The notes under the pieces: generated by a model
What the model saw: the letters and a program-made list of their open reading frames with translations, nothing else
The model's database searches: none
Told to the model about the DNA's origin: nothing
Assembly: GCF_900108515.1 (NCBI RefSeq)
Contig: NZ_FNWW01000017.1
Coordinates: forward strand, 1-36,858
Source of the DNA: Halobacillus karajensis
GTDB taxonomy: Bacteria; Bacillota; Bacilli; Bacillales; Halobacillaceae
Reading direction: 5' to 3'
Length of the DNA: 36,858 bases
Part shown: in pieces, positions 7,055 through 14,584 of the stretch
Layout of the letters: each line of letters begins with the position of its first letter
Numbering within the stretch: position 1 is the first letter of the stretch
Position numbers and translations under genes: made by a program

Positions 7055-8872
7055 CTATTTTCCGATTTTTGTTTGCGCTCCAAAACCTTCAATCTCTTCT
7101 GTTACGATTTTATCAGTCAAAAAATTTGGTAACAAAGGTATAAATTGCTTTTCTAATTGTTTAGCAGCCACTGCGTACCTTTTTTGTTTTTTCCTTAAAT
7201 TCTTTGCTTCAATTACTCGAATATTCTCATCCTTATGCTTGGGGGTGAAGATTAAACCATCTAATTCACAAACTGATTTTTTGTCATTGTTGATAAACCT
7301 AAGTGAACCCAAGTAAACAATTATTAGTCCTTTATAAGTTATTGATTCTAAACTTGCCCTAACAGCCTTTAATTCATGTATAGCATCTTTATCATTTGGA
7401 TGGTGTAATTCATAATAATCAATATAATCGTCAACCTTCTTTATTGTTTTTTTACATCCATTCTCAACGATAAAAGGTGATGTATTCTTAGGGTACTCAA
7501 ATTCACAAAAGTAATCATCTGTAAGTAAATTCCTAAAGAAATATGTAATTATTTTTTTTATAGCTACTTCTTCAAGTCTACCGTTACTCACATCGTCATA
7601 AGAATACTTACGGTACAACATATAATCTTCCAATGCTACACGTATTATTTTCAAACACACTATAATCTTCTTATTATGATCTAAACCTTTATTCATCGAA
7701 TATACTGTTCTATACTTTGAAAAACTAGGGGAGAAATTAAATGCTATATAACATTCTCTTCCTAATTTCCGCCCTATATCTATCTCTTTCTGGAATACAT
7801 CTCTCGGGAAATGGTCTCTATGCTTTACAAAAAAAGTAATGCTCAAATTTTTCTCTTTATCCCATGGTATTTCACCATCCGAAATTTTGAAATCCTTATA
7901 AAAAGGAGATGTATTTTCATCATTAATTAACATATTAACTTTAGAAATTGCTCTAGTATTTTGGTTATTTTCTAAAAATTTCTGCACTTTAGTATATATA
8001 TCTATACTTCTATATGTACCCATTAACAAAGTGTTGTTTTCTAGATAAAGGGTGTCTTCTAATAAATCATTTACTCTATCAAAAGCCCCCATTAATCCAG
8101 AGCTATATTTACTTAATTCATCAACGAAAAGATTTTCGTTGAATAACACATTCTGTAGACTAATGGAAATAGGAATGTGAGAATAATGACTATCTAAAAC
8201 TACGTATGATACTTTTCTGATCTTATAATATAGATCCAACCATTTATCGCTTTTATTGGATAATATTTTATCGAAAACCCTCTCACATATTAGTCTATAA
8301 TCATTTAACTTCTCAGATCTAGATAAAATAAACAATGTATTAATCCATTGGATCTTATAGGAATTAGCACTAGTTAACATTTCATCTAATAAAGTCTTCC
8401 CGTTACTTTTCAATCCTTTTTTCAAAGAATTTCTTAAATCATGTTTGTTTGTAAACAGGTAATGAAACCACACTTTATTACTTGAAAACGTCTCTCTAAA
8501 ATGACCAATGTTTCCAAACAAAACTATTAATTCCAAGATTTCAGCCCCTGTTATCTTATTTTCATAAGATAATACTGGGTTTTCTAAAAATGAGAAATTG
8601 AACTTTGACCCTAGCCCCCACTCACTGTTATTTTTCATAAAATTGATCAACATAAATTGCAACAACACATACTCGTACCTTGTGTAGTGTGCTCCATTAT
8701 GAATATATTTTATTGCTCCTAGTTGATTAATGTCTTTTAATCTAGGTTCAATTTGTAGTTTACTATTACTATACAAGCTATTAACAAACGGGTATATCAC
8801 GGGTGTTACCACCCCTATACCGTTAATATTGTATTCAATATTAATACTTTGCACTGCTATCTTAAACTCCAC
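7055..8872 (-). CDS. 605-aa protein with degenerate HD-like N-terminus and PD-(D/E)XK-like nuclease C-terminus
   Basis: I do not recognise a named family. The N-terminal part (about 45-130) recalls SAMHD1/dGTPase-type HD proteins: LGAIKYIHNGAHYTRYEYVLLQ resembles the L-x-YPGA-HTRFEHS stretch, and LIVLFGNIGHFRETF resembles LLHDIGH-x-x-F. The catalytic His-Asp pair is Gly-Asn and the ligand after Glu is Tyr, so any HD activity is probably lost. The middle (about 130-500) is helical and unassigned. Near the C-terminus D538 (in CELDGLIF), E555 and K557 (in VIEAKNL) fit a D-x16-E-x-K nuclease core of the PD-(D/E)XK type. The gene faces the STAS/GHKL and DUF4325 genes across a 190-base shared promoter region. 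The start is GTG 8872; a GTG at 8854 is an alternative, since AAAGGTGG partly overlaps the first. I infer a nucleic-acid-targeting effector, possibly antiphage. Confidence 0.7.
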   Translation of the reverse strand: MEFKIAVQSINIEYNINGIGVVTPVIYPFVNSLYSNSKLQIEPRLKDINQLGAIKYIHNGAHYTRYEYVLLQFMLINFMKNNSEWGLGSKFNFSFLENPVLSYENKITGAEILELIVLFGNIGHFRETFSSNKVWFHYLFTNKHDLRNSLKKGLKSNGKTLLDEMLTSANSYKIQWINTLFILSRSEKLNDYRLICERVFDKILSNKSDKWLDLYYKIRKVSYVVLDSHYSHIPISISLQNVLFNENLFVDELSKYSSGLMGAFDRVNDLLEDTLYLENNTLLMGTYRSIDIYTKVQKFLENNQNTRAISKVNMLINDENTSPFYKDFKISDGEIPWDKEKNLSITFFVKHRDHFPRDVFQKEIDIGRKLGRECYIAFNFSPSFSKYRTVYSMNKGLDHNKKIIVCLKIIRVALEDYMLYRKYSYDDVSNGRLEEVAIKKIITYFFRNLLTDDYFCEFEYPKNTSPFIVENGCKKTIKKVDDYIDYYELHHPNDKDAIHELKAVRASLESITYKGLIIVYLGSLRFINNDKKSVCELDGLIFTPKHKDENIRVIEAKNLRKKQKRYAVAAKQLEKQFIPLLPNFLTDKIVTEEIEGFGAQTKIGK

Positions 8873-9012
8873 CTTTCTTCAGGTTTCTATCTATAATAAT
8901 TATACTACCCTCACTCCATTTATTACCAACATTACAAATGAGAGAAAATATCCTTGTAAGCCTACAGTTGTTCTATCAAATAAACAATATGATCCTCATA
9001 AGTTCAAAAAAA

Positions 9013-9021
9013 TGGTATAAT
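9013..9021 (+). promoter_or_regulatory. Extended -10 promoter for the STAS-GHKL/DUF4325 genes
   Basis: TGGTATAAT is a perfect extended -10 element about 42 bases before the ATG at 9063. No clear -35 hexamer is present, as expected for an extended -10 promoter. It sits within the 190-base region separating this unit from the divergent 605-aa gene. Confidence 0.6.
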
Positions 9022-9062
9022 ATATAATTATTAGTAGGTTAGAGGGGGGCTAAAGGTAAGGT

Positions 9063-9962
9063 ATGAAAATAGATTTACCTAGAAGATTAAATAGAGACTC
9101 AATGTACACTTTACTTCAAAAAGTTATTACTAGAGACCGTAATCCGGTTTCGGATGAACTTGTGCTAAATTTCAGTACTTTATCGAAATTTATTGAACCT
9201 TGCGGTGTGACTATTTTAAGCAACCTCATACACTGGCTAGAAAACAGAGGTGTTACAGTAGACATTCTTCCAGGAGAGGTCAGTCGTTGGGAAGATAGCC
9301 CTAATAAATTTCTCGATGATTCGATGTTTTTTGAACAACATTTAGGGGAAAAGTTAAATGAATACTCACGGGTAAGAGTTACCACCCTCCCTTTACAGCA
9401 TGTTAATGCTAAAGATCCAATGGGATGGCTTTCTTATAAATTCACTCCTTGGCTATCCAGACAATTGGATGTGCCTCCAAATCGTTTAGCCACTATACAG
9501 GTATGTATGGAATAAATTCTGAATAATATTAAAGATCATGCTGATAATACTACGGGATGCGTTTTTGCTCAATTTATCCCTGGCAATCATGAGGTGTTAA
9601 TTTCTATATCTGATTTCGGTGTCGGAATCCCGTATAATGTACAAGAAAAACATCCCGAACTTACGGAAAAAGAAGCAATTCGAAAAGCTGTAGAAAGAGG
9701 TTTTTCAACTCAAACTCAGCCTTACAATAGGGGACTCGGTTTAGACAACCTAATTTCTAATGTTGTTTTAAACGGAAAGGGAAGCGTTTACATACACTCC
9801 CTTAATGGTATTTTATCTTGTCAAAATGGTAATAATAGTATTCAATATAAAATTAATGATGCTTTTGGTCATTATCCAGGGACACTCATTGAATTAGCTT
9901 TCAAAACAAATGCAGAAGATATCTTTGATATCGAAGAGGAGGAATTTTCATGGGACGATTAG
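9063..9962 (+). pseudogene. STAS-like + GHKL ATPase protein, interrupted by one in-frame stop at the catalytic glutamate
   Basis: One continuous 299-codon frame is interrupted only by TAA at 9513-9515. Residues 1 to about 150 form a STAS/MlaB-like domain (ELVLNFSTLSKFIEPCGVTIL...) plus a linker. After the stop comes a GHKL (Bergerat) ATP-binding fold: N-box ILNNIKDHADN, G1 box DFGVGIP and G2 box NRGLGLDNL. In GHKL N-boxes a glutamate lies four residues before the key Asn. That position is exactly the stop codon, so a single G-to-T change (GAA to TAA) explains the break. Related ATPase+DUF4325 pairs occur widely in bacterial accessory DNA and resemble anti-sigma/anti-anti-sigma modules. The ribosome binding site AAAGGTAAGG precedes ATG 9063. 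The stop could be a real loss, a sequencing error or suppressed; if real, only the STAS half is made. Confidence 0.8.
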
Positions 9963-10258
9963 TAAAACTTCACATTAAGGATTATGTTGATCAAGTTTAT
10001 TCAAATGATGACGGGGTTGTTATTTATCAAAGACTAAAAAATGAATTAGAGAATTCCAACAAAGTTTCTGTTTCCTTCCAAGATATTAAAGCTTTAAATT
10101 CTTCTTTTATCAATAGTGCTTTTGTTGAGCTATTAAATGATTATGACTTTCAGTTCATTAAGGAAAACCTTAGCTTTGTTGATTCAACAAAGGCTATCAA
10201 TAATACTATTAAGAGTCGTTTTTCTTTTGAAATAGATGAGAGAAAACAATATGTTTAA
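9950..10258 (+). CDS. DUF4325 / STAS-like domain protein
   Basis: A 102-residue protein starts at ATG 9950 with AGGAGG 6 to 7 bases upstream, overlapping the end of the GHKL frame by 13 bases. This suggests translational coupling. The segment KVSVSFQDIKALNSSFINSAFVELL is the hallmark of DUF4325, a STAS-like fold in which the SF-NSAF turn corresponds to the regulatory phosphorylation loop of SpoIIAA-type antagonists. The pair therefore looks like a kinase-like ATPase with its STAS partner, probably a switch controlling another protein. The divergent 605-aa nuclease-like protein is the obvious candidate. Functional assignment is inference from family behaviour and neighbourhood. Confidence 0.72.
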   Translation: MGRLVKLHIKDYVDQVYSNDDGVVIYQRLKNELENSNKVSVSFQDIKALNSSFINSAFVELLNDYDFQFIKENLSFVDSTKAINNTIKSRFSFEIDERKQYV

Positions 10259-10329
10259 CATAGATTGACTGTATCAAAAAAAATAAATTCTTCAAGAGTT
10301 TGAAATACCATAACTCATTAGAAATGAAA

Positions 10330-10364
10330 AAGCCTCTCCTTGGTCCTTGACCAAGGAGAGGCTT
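10330..10364 (+). terminator. Strong hairpin after the DUF4325 gene
   Basis: AAGCCTCTCCTTGGT and ACCAAGGAGAGGCTT form a perfect 15-bp stem with a five-base loop, 71 bases after the stop codon. The T-run is short, and the upstream AAAA suggests it may also act for transcription from the other side. Confidence 0.75.
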
Positions 10365-10432
10365 CATAACTATATTTAAAGAAATTCAGTCAATATTCAT
10401 TATAGGGTTTCAAATCCTTGTGTTGCAAAGGG

Positions 10433-10462
10433 TTTGAGGACAGCTTACATCAAGCCGCCCAT
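10433..10462 (-). repeat. groEL 3'-end-like sequence, possible attachment site (copy B)
   Basis: The minus strand at 10462-10445 reads ATGGGCGGCTTGATGTAA, encoding Met-Gly-Gly-Leu-Met-stop, a GroEL-type C-terminus without a gene body. TTTGAGG at 10433-10439 and the GCCGCCCATT core align with copy C at 19987-20015 over 29 to 30 bases with one gap. A short inverted repeat (TCAAATCC...GGGTTTGA) lies immediately to the left and partly overlaps. The site lies between the nuclease cassette and the sugar operon. Confidence 0.5.
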
Positions 10463-10676
10463 TCCCTGAGTGGAGTAAATACTTAAAGAAGAAAGTGAAA
10501 TGCGCCTATAAAATAGGCAATATAACCGGACCATCTTGAATTCAGGCTAAATAAGATATCAATATTTATGAACAATTTCCAGTCGTAATCCAGTCAATTA
10601 TACTGCACATTTTTAACATGGCTTTCTTTCTAAGGGAGTAGCATTATTATCACTTTAGATAATTAAAGCCCTGCTT

Positions 10677-10695
10677 AACCGGAGTCTTCCTGGTT
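10677..10695 (-). terminator. Weak hairpin after the sugar operon
   Basis: AACC-GGA and TCC-GGTT can pair just beyond the aldolase stop on the minus strand. There is no clean T-run, so it may not be an efficient terminator. No better candidate is seen in the 10463-10706 stretch, which otherwise has only a small hairpin GCCTA...TAGGC at 10504-10518. Confidence 0.3.
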
Positions 10696-10706
10696 TTTAA
10701 TCTAAA

Positions 10707-11558
10707 CTAGTTTGCTAGCGCTCTATTATTATTGAAGTGATAGATTTTCTCTTTAATGATTTCTTTTACTTTGTCATTACAAGGAATAAGTAAGTTTCTA
10801 AGGGAATTATCCAACGATGATTCACTAAACGTTTCTTTCCCTTTTTCAATGTAAGTAACATTCAATATTGTACCAATATTGATTTTGGAGATCCCGTTTT
10901 CTATCAATACACCGATATCATCATAAGATACACCTGTTCCACCATGTAATACAAGCGGTGCATCCACAGCCTCATAAATCTTGTGTAACACATCGAAATC
11001 CAATGCTGCCTTAGAACGGTACTGTCCATGGGCAGATCCGAAAGAAACAGCTAATGCATCGACGTTTGTTTCTTTATAGAAATAGGCAGCCTCCTCTGGA
11101 TCTGTATGGTTGGAGTGTTCGACGGAAACGCCGTCTTCGGTTCCCCCAATCGCCCCGACTTCAGCTTCTACAGAGACCCCTTGTTTATGAGCGTATTGGA
11201 CGATGTCTTTAGTGAGGCGAATATTTTCTTCCAAAGGTAAATGAGCTCCATCAAACATGACGGATGTAAACCCGGCATCAACAGCTTTTTTGATAAAATC
11301 AAGGTCACTATTATGATCTAAATGAAGGGCGACTTTAACATTTTCCCTTTCCGCTAATGTGCGAGTCATCGAAACAATCAGGTCTAAACCAATATACTTA
11401 GCGGTTCCGTTAGAAATTTGGATGCTAATCGGTGTTTTTGTTTCTTTTGCAGCTTCAAAGAAAGAAGGAAGCATCTCCATATTGTGCAGATTGAAGGACC
11501 CTATGGCGTATTTTTTCTTTTGAGCATCCTCTAATAATTCTTTTAATGTAACTAACAT
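10707..11558 (-). CDS. Class II ketose-bisphosphate aldolase
   Basis: The 283-residue zinc-dependent aldolase belongs to the fructose/tagatose-bisphosphate group (FbaA/GatY/KbaY). Diagnostic segments in order are GSFNLHNMEM, the zinc-binding VALHLDHNSD, EAEVGAIGG, the zinc histidine in SFGSAHGQY, and VLHGGTGV with the ligand histidine and phosphate-binding glycines. It splits a ketohexose 1,6-bisphosphate into dihydroxyacetone phosphate and glyceraldehyde 3-phosphate. It is the last gene of the PTS operon, after the TPR gene by 9 bases, and GAGGTG precedes its ATG. With the operon's phosphofructokinase it completes a route from PTS-imported ketose phosphate to trioses. Fructose versus tagatose specificity cannot be told from these motifs. 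Confidence 0.9.
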   Translation of the reverse strand: MLVTLKELLEDAQKKKYAIGSFNLHNMEMLPSFFEAAKETKTPISIQISNGTAKYIGLDLIVSMTRTLAERENVKVALHLDHNSDLDFIKKAVDAGFTSVMFDGAHLPLEENIRLTKDIVQYAHKQGVSVEAEVGAIGGTEDGVSVEHSNHTDPEEAAYFYKETNVDALAVSFGSAHGQYRSKAALDFDVLHKIYEAVDAPLVLHGGTGVSYDDIGVLIENGISKINIGTILNVTYIEKGKETFSESSLDNSLRNLLIPCNDKVKEIIKEKIYHFNNNRALAN

Positions 11559-11567
11559 GTGATCACC

Positions 11568-11975
11568 TCAAAAATTAGATTTTTTTCCATATCGAATGGA
11601 ATCTTTATTGTGCTTCATCAACTTTTCAACCATCTCTGCGTAGTGTTCACCCGCTTTAATGTCACCTTTTTTCCACGACTCTTTTTGTAAATAGTTATAA
11701 GCTTGCATTAATTTTGTATGAGCATATCCGGGTTTATCCATCATATTGACGCTTCTATTCCAACATTCAATCGCTTCATCAACCTCATTGAGTTGGTAAT
11801 GGATCTCCCCGATTTTATTTTGCAGATGGATTTGTTCCTCATGATCGCCCTCTGATTCTAATTGGTGTTCATATCTCTCAAGATCTTCTTTAAGTTTGGT
11901 TGGGTCGAGCTGTGAATCTGTACTCTCTTGGCTGTCTTTTGGTTGGGATTTCCTTTTAAAAAGTTTATTGAACAT
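11568..11975 (-). CDS. TPR-like protein of the PTS operon
   Basis: This is a 135-residue hydrophilic protein. A charged, low-complexity N-terminus (residues 1-30, rich in Lys, Gln, Ser and Asp) is followed by helical repeats. The segment HLQNKIGEIHYQLNEVDEAIECWNRS is a good tetratricopeptide unit, and a second, poorer one follows around AHTKLMQAYNYLQKESWKKGD. Such proteins usually bind partner proteins. It sits between the IIC and aldolase genes with gaps of 15 and 9 bases, so it is co-transcribed. No enzymatic motif is present, and a scaffold or regulatory role within the sugar system is only a guess. Confidence 0.75.
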   Translation of the reverse strand: MFNKLFKRKSQPKDSQESTDSQLDPTKLKEDLERYEHQLESEGDHEEQIHLQNKIGEIHYQLNEVDEAIECWNRSVNMMDKPGYAHTKLMQAYNYLQKESWKKGDIKAGEHYAEMVEKLMKHNKDSIRYGKKSNF

Positions 11976-11990
11976 TTCGTCTTCACCCCA

Positions 11991-13256
11991 TTAATTGAAT
12001 AGTTCCAGAAACCAACCTAGTAAGAGTCCTACAGTGATAACGTCCGAATCACTAAATGTTACGTTATTGATATCATAGGCACCAAGCAGTGTGACAAACA
12101 GGGCTGGCAGTACGGTAATGAAGAGACCGTGAACTACTCCGCCGAGGATGGTACCGCGTAAGCCACCCACCGCATTACCAAAGATGCCAGCTGTACCACC
12201 TGCAAAAAAGTTTGTCATCATACCAGGTATGATTAAAGCTAGTCCAACAGCCGGGAATAAGAACATGCCCAAAATCGTTCCAACAGTTGTCGCTAAGAAT
12301 CCTAGAATGACTGCGTTCGGTGCATATGGGAAAAGCACTGGACAATCAAGAGCTGGTTTCGAATCAGGTACCAATTTGATCGCAATTCCTCGGAAGGCAG
12401 GGATGATTTCAGCTAAAAGCAACCTTACTCCAGCAAGAACTACGTACACGCCAGCTACAAATTGAATTGATTGAAGAAAAGCGTAGACGAAGTAATTTGA
12501 TCCATCTGATATTTCAGCTACAACTTCAGGTCCTGCAAAAAAGGTCGGAATTAAGTAGACTGGAATCATAACTACCATCATCGATAGATAGGTATCTTGC
12601 ATGAATTCGAAACTTTTCGGTAACTTGAAGTCCTCAGTGGTATTTTCTTTGTTACCTACTACTTTGGCGACGCCAGCTTGGACTAGATAACCAAATGTAC
12701 AGTAGTGAGCTAGTGCGATATCATCATTTCCGGTAATCTTTCTGACAATGGGTTGGGCAAGAGCTGGCATCAATACAGCCATTACACCTGCGACTACACC
12801 TCCACTGATAATGAGCAAAGAACCTCTTAATCCTGCCATGTATCCTACAAGAGAATATACGGTTGCCATCCATAAGGAGGCTTGTCCAGTTAGAAAGATG
12901 TATTTCCATTTTGTGAATCGGGCTAAGAGAATATTAATCGCAAACGCGATCACCATAATCAGTGCTGTTTCTCTTCCAACCAAATTCTGTGCTATGCCGG
13001 CAATGGCATTGACATCTGTCACTGTTCCTTCTACATTAAATCCTTCTTGGAAGACAGTACCTAAGTATCCTAGAGTTCCAACAAGAATTTCTGTTCCTGC
13101 GATAAGGACTAAAAAACCGAGCAGTGTTTTCATCGTTCCTGTAATAATTTGTCCCACAGATTTTTTCAAAGCAATGAGACCGACCATGGCGACAAGTGAA
13201 ACGATAATCGAAGCTTGTCCCAAAACATCGTTCACAATGAAATTTAATATTGGCAT
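11991..13256 (-). CDS. PTS IIC component, ascorbate (UlaA/SgaT) family
   Basis: The 421-residue polytopic membrane protein has about ten hydrophobic helices. The segment LLAEIIPAFRGIAIKLVPDSKPALDCPVLFPYAPNAVILGF is characteristic of the UlaA/SgaT (L-Asc) PTS permease family, and the early GTEILVGTLGYLG and IFLTGQ stretches agree. It would carry the sugar across the membrane while IIB phosphorylates it. The start is ATG 13256 after GGGGGGAG. Its partner IIB gene is 19 bases upstream. The operon lacks ascorbate-degradation genes (lactonase, decarboxylase, epimerases) and instead has a phosphofructokinase and an aldolase, so the substrate is probably a ketohexose rather than ascorbate. Confidence 0.88.
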   Translation of the reverse strand: MPILNFIVNDVLGQASIIVSLVAMVGLIALKKSVGQIITGTMKTLLGFLVLIAGTEILVGTLGYLGTVFQEGFNVEGTVTDVNAIAGIAQNLVGRETALIMVIAFAINILLARFTKWKYIFLTGQASLWMATVYSLVGYMAGLRGSLLIISGGVVAGVMAVLMPALAQPIVRKITGNDDIALAHYCTFGYLVQAGVAKVVGNKENTTEDFKLPKSFEFMQDTYLSMMVVMIPVYLIPTFFAGPEVVAEISDGSNYFVYAFLQSIQFVAGVYVVLAGVRLLLAEIIPAFRGIAIKLVPDSKPALDCPVLFPYAPNAVILGFLATTVGTILGMFLFPAVGLALIIPGMMTNFFAGGTAGIFGNAVGGLRGTILGGVVHGLFITVLPALFVTLLGAYDINNVTFSDSDVITVGLLLGWFLELFN

Positions 13257-13275
13257 GCTACTCCCCCCTTAGTGA

Positions 13276-13566
13276 TTACGTGACCTTTTCTAAAACTGGC
13301 AGTAGTTTTTCTCTAATTTCTTCCTTATCAACCATCCGCTGCAAATAGATAATTTCAGCCGCGATGTCATATTGTTTGAATTGAGATGCAAAATTTGCCC
13401 CTGTAATAATAATGTCTGCCGAGGATGAACTTGCTGTCGATATATCGCAGTGGGAGAGGCTCGATTCAATATTCTCTTCATTTAAAACGTCCTGCACACT
13501 CATTTCACAAGCAAAACTACTCCCTAACCCTGCCCCACAGACCACTAAAATATCCGTTTTTTTCAT
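13276..13566 (-). CDS. PTS IIB component, ascorbate (UlaB/SgaB) type
   Basis: This is a cytoplasmic PTS IIB protein of 96 residues. MKKTDILVVCGAGLGSSFACEM contains the phosphate-accepting cysteine of the CGAGLGSS loop found in lactose/ascorbate-type IIB proteins. The frame is open further upstream to 13620, but ATG 13566 with GGGAG upstream gives the normal family length. It begins just past the phosphofructokinase stop. It would take phosphate from an EIIA, here most likely the EIIA domain of the regulator, and pass it to the sugar at IIC. Confidence 0.87.
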   Translation of the reverse strand: MKKTDILVVCGAGLGSSFACEMSVQDVLNEENIESSLSHCDISTASSSSADIIITGANFASQFKQYDIAAEIIYLQRMVDKEEIREKLLPVLEKVT

Positions 13567-13568
13567 TA

Positions 13569-14573
13569 TTATTCTCCCTTTCCAATTAAAAGATTGTGTA
13601 CTTGTCCCAGTTTGATCCACGTATCATCTAATTCTTTTGCCTGCGTCGTGACCTCATCTAAATTGACTTTGACTAATTCATTATTTTGCATCCCAACCAT
13701 AAAGTTAGACTCTTCCTTCAATATTTTTTCTGCAGCATAGGTTCCCATCCTTGTTGCCTGAAGGATATCTATCGTACATGGGTCACCTGCCCGTTGTGTG
13801 TAACCCAAAATCGTCTGCCGAACTCGTTCTCCCGTTTCAGCCTCAATTTCTTGACTTATCTTCGCTACCATACCTTGATCCCCTGAAGAATAGCTTGAAG
13901 GACGATAGGCAGATTCTGTACACAGAATGACTAAATAACCCCCCTCGTTATGTTGTATATCTTCAATTTTTTGTATCAGTTCCTTCATAGAAAATTCGTA
14001 TTCTGGTAAAAGGACAATGTTAGCCCCTCCTACAATTCCAGCTAAAAGCGTTAACTGTCCTGATAAAGCACCAAAGGTTTCTACAATGAATATTCGGTTT
14101 GGTAAGTTTGACCCCGTTTGATGCAGGTTTGCGACCTGGTTGTGGATTTGTTCTACAGCCGTCATATGCCCTATTGTGTAATCGGTACCAAAGATATCGT
14201 TGTCGATTGTCATAGGTATGTGGATAGCGTCCACACCTAAATCTACGAGAGCTTTCACACCTTTGGCTGATCCATCACCTCCAAAGACGACTAAAGTATC
14301 AACATTTTCTTTTAGCAAGGATAATTTGATTTGTTGAATCCCTTCTATCGTTTTCGGCAACTCACTTCTCCCACTTTTTAGAAAGAGCTCTCCTTTGGTT
14401 CTATATTTCTTGAGTTCTTTCTTAGAGAGCTTGATAGGATGTTCATTTACGATTCCTGAAAAACCCCCCTGAAAACCAATCACTTCAAGGTCTGATAACA
14501 CAAGGCTATATAGAGCTGCATTGATACCAGAAGCATCTCCACCACTTGTTATACAAGCTACTTTTTTTATCAT
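13569..14573 (-). CDS. ATP-dependent 6-phosphofructokinase-family enzyme
   Basis: The 334-residue group A phosphofructokinase has an N-terminal CITSGGDASGINA, an ATP-binding GGDGS at residues 98-102 and the catalytic TIDND at 122-126 (Asp124 as base). IFIVETFGALSGQLTLLAG and a C-terminal TILGYTQRAGDP with conserved sugar-phosphate contacts follow. Gly101 after GGD, rather than Asp, indicates use of ATP and not pyrophosphate. It would add a second phosphate to the PTS-imported ketose 6-phosphate, giving the substrate of the aldolase. It lies between the regulator (11-base gap) and IIB. It is probably a dedicated copy separate from housekeeping pfkA, and tagatose 6-phosphate or another epimer could be its substrate. 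Confidence 0.88.
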   Translation of the reverse strand: MIKKVACITSGGDASGINAALYSLVLSDLEVIGFQGGFSGIVNEHPIKLSKKELKKYRTKGELFLKSGRSELPKTIEGIQQIKLSLLKENVDTLVVFGGDGSAKGVKALVDLGVDAIHIPMTIDNDIFGTDYTIGHMTAVEQIHNQVANLHQTGSNLPNRIFIVETFGALSGQLTLLAGIVGGANIVLLPEYEFSMKELIQKIEDIQHNEGGYLVILCTESAYRPSSYSSGDQGMVAKISQEIEAETGERVRQTILGYTQRAGDPCTIDILQATRMGTYAAEKILKEESNFMVGMQNNELVKVNLDEVTTQAKELDDTWIKLGQVHNLLIGKGE

Positions 14574-14584
14574 GGTAACTCTCC

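Noticed and set aside
7014-7316. 100-aa plus-strand open frame at the 3' end of the nuclease-like gene
   Set aside because: Antisense to the PD-(D/E)XK region, no ribosome binding site, and composition typical of a shadow frame.
9513-9515. Programmed stop-codon readthrough or selenocysteine-like recoding at the TAA
   Set aside because: The codon is TAA, not TGA, with no recognisable downstream stimulatory structure. A single point mutation at a normal Glu codon is simpler.
12148-12465. 105-aa plus-strand open frame opposite the PTS IIC gene
   Set aside because: Shadow of the IIC coding sequence; low-complexity proline/alanine product with no motif.
12748-13272. 174-aa plus-strand open frame opposite the PTS IIC gene
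   Set aside because: It is antisense to a clearly real membrane protein. Its Pro/Thr/Ala-rich composition is the mirror of hydrophobic codons, and it has no ribosome binding site.
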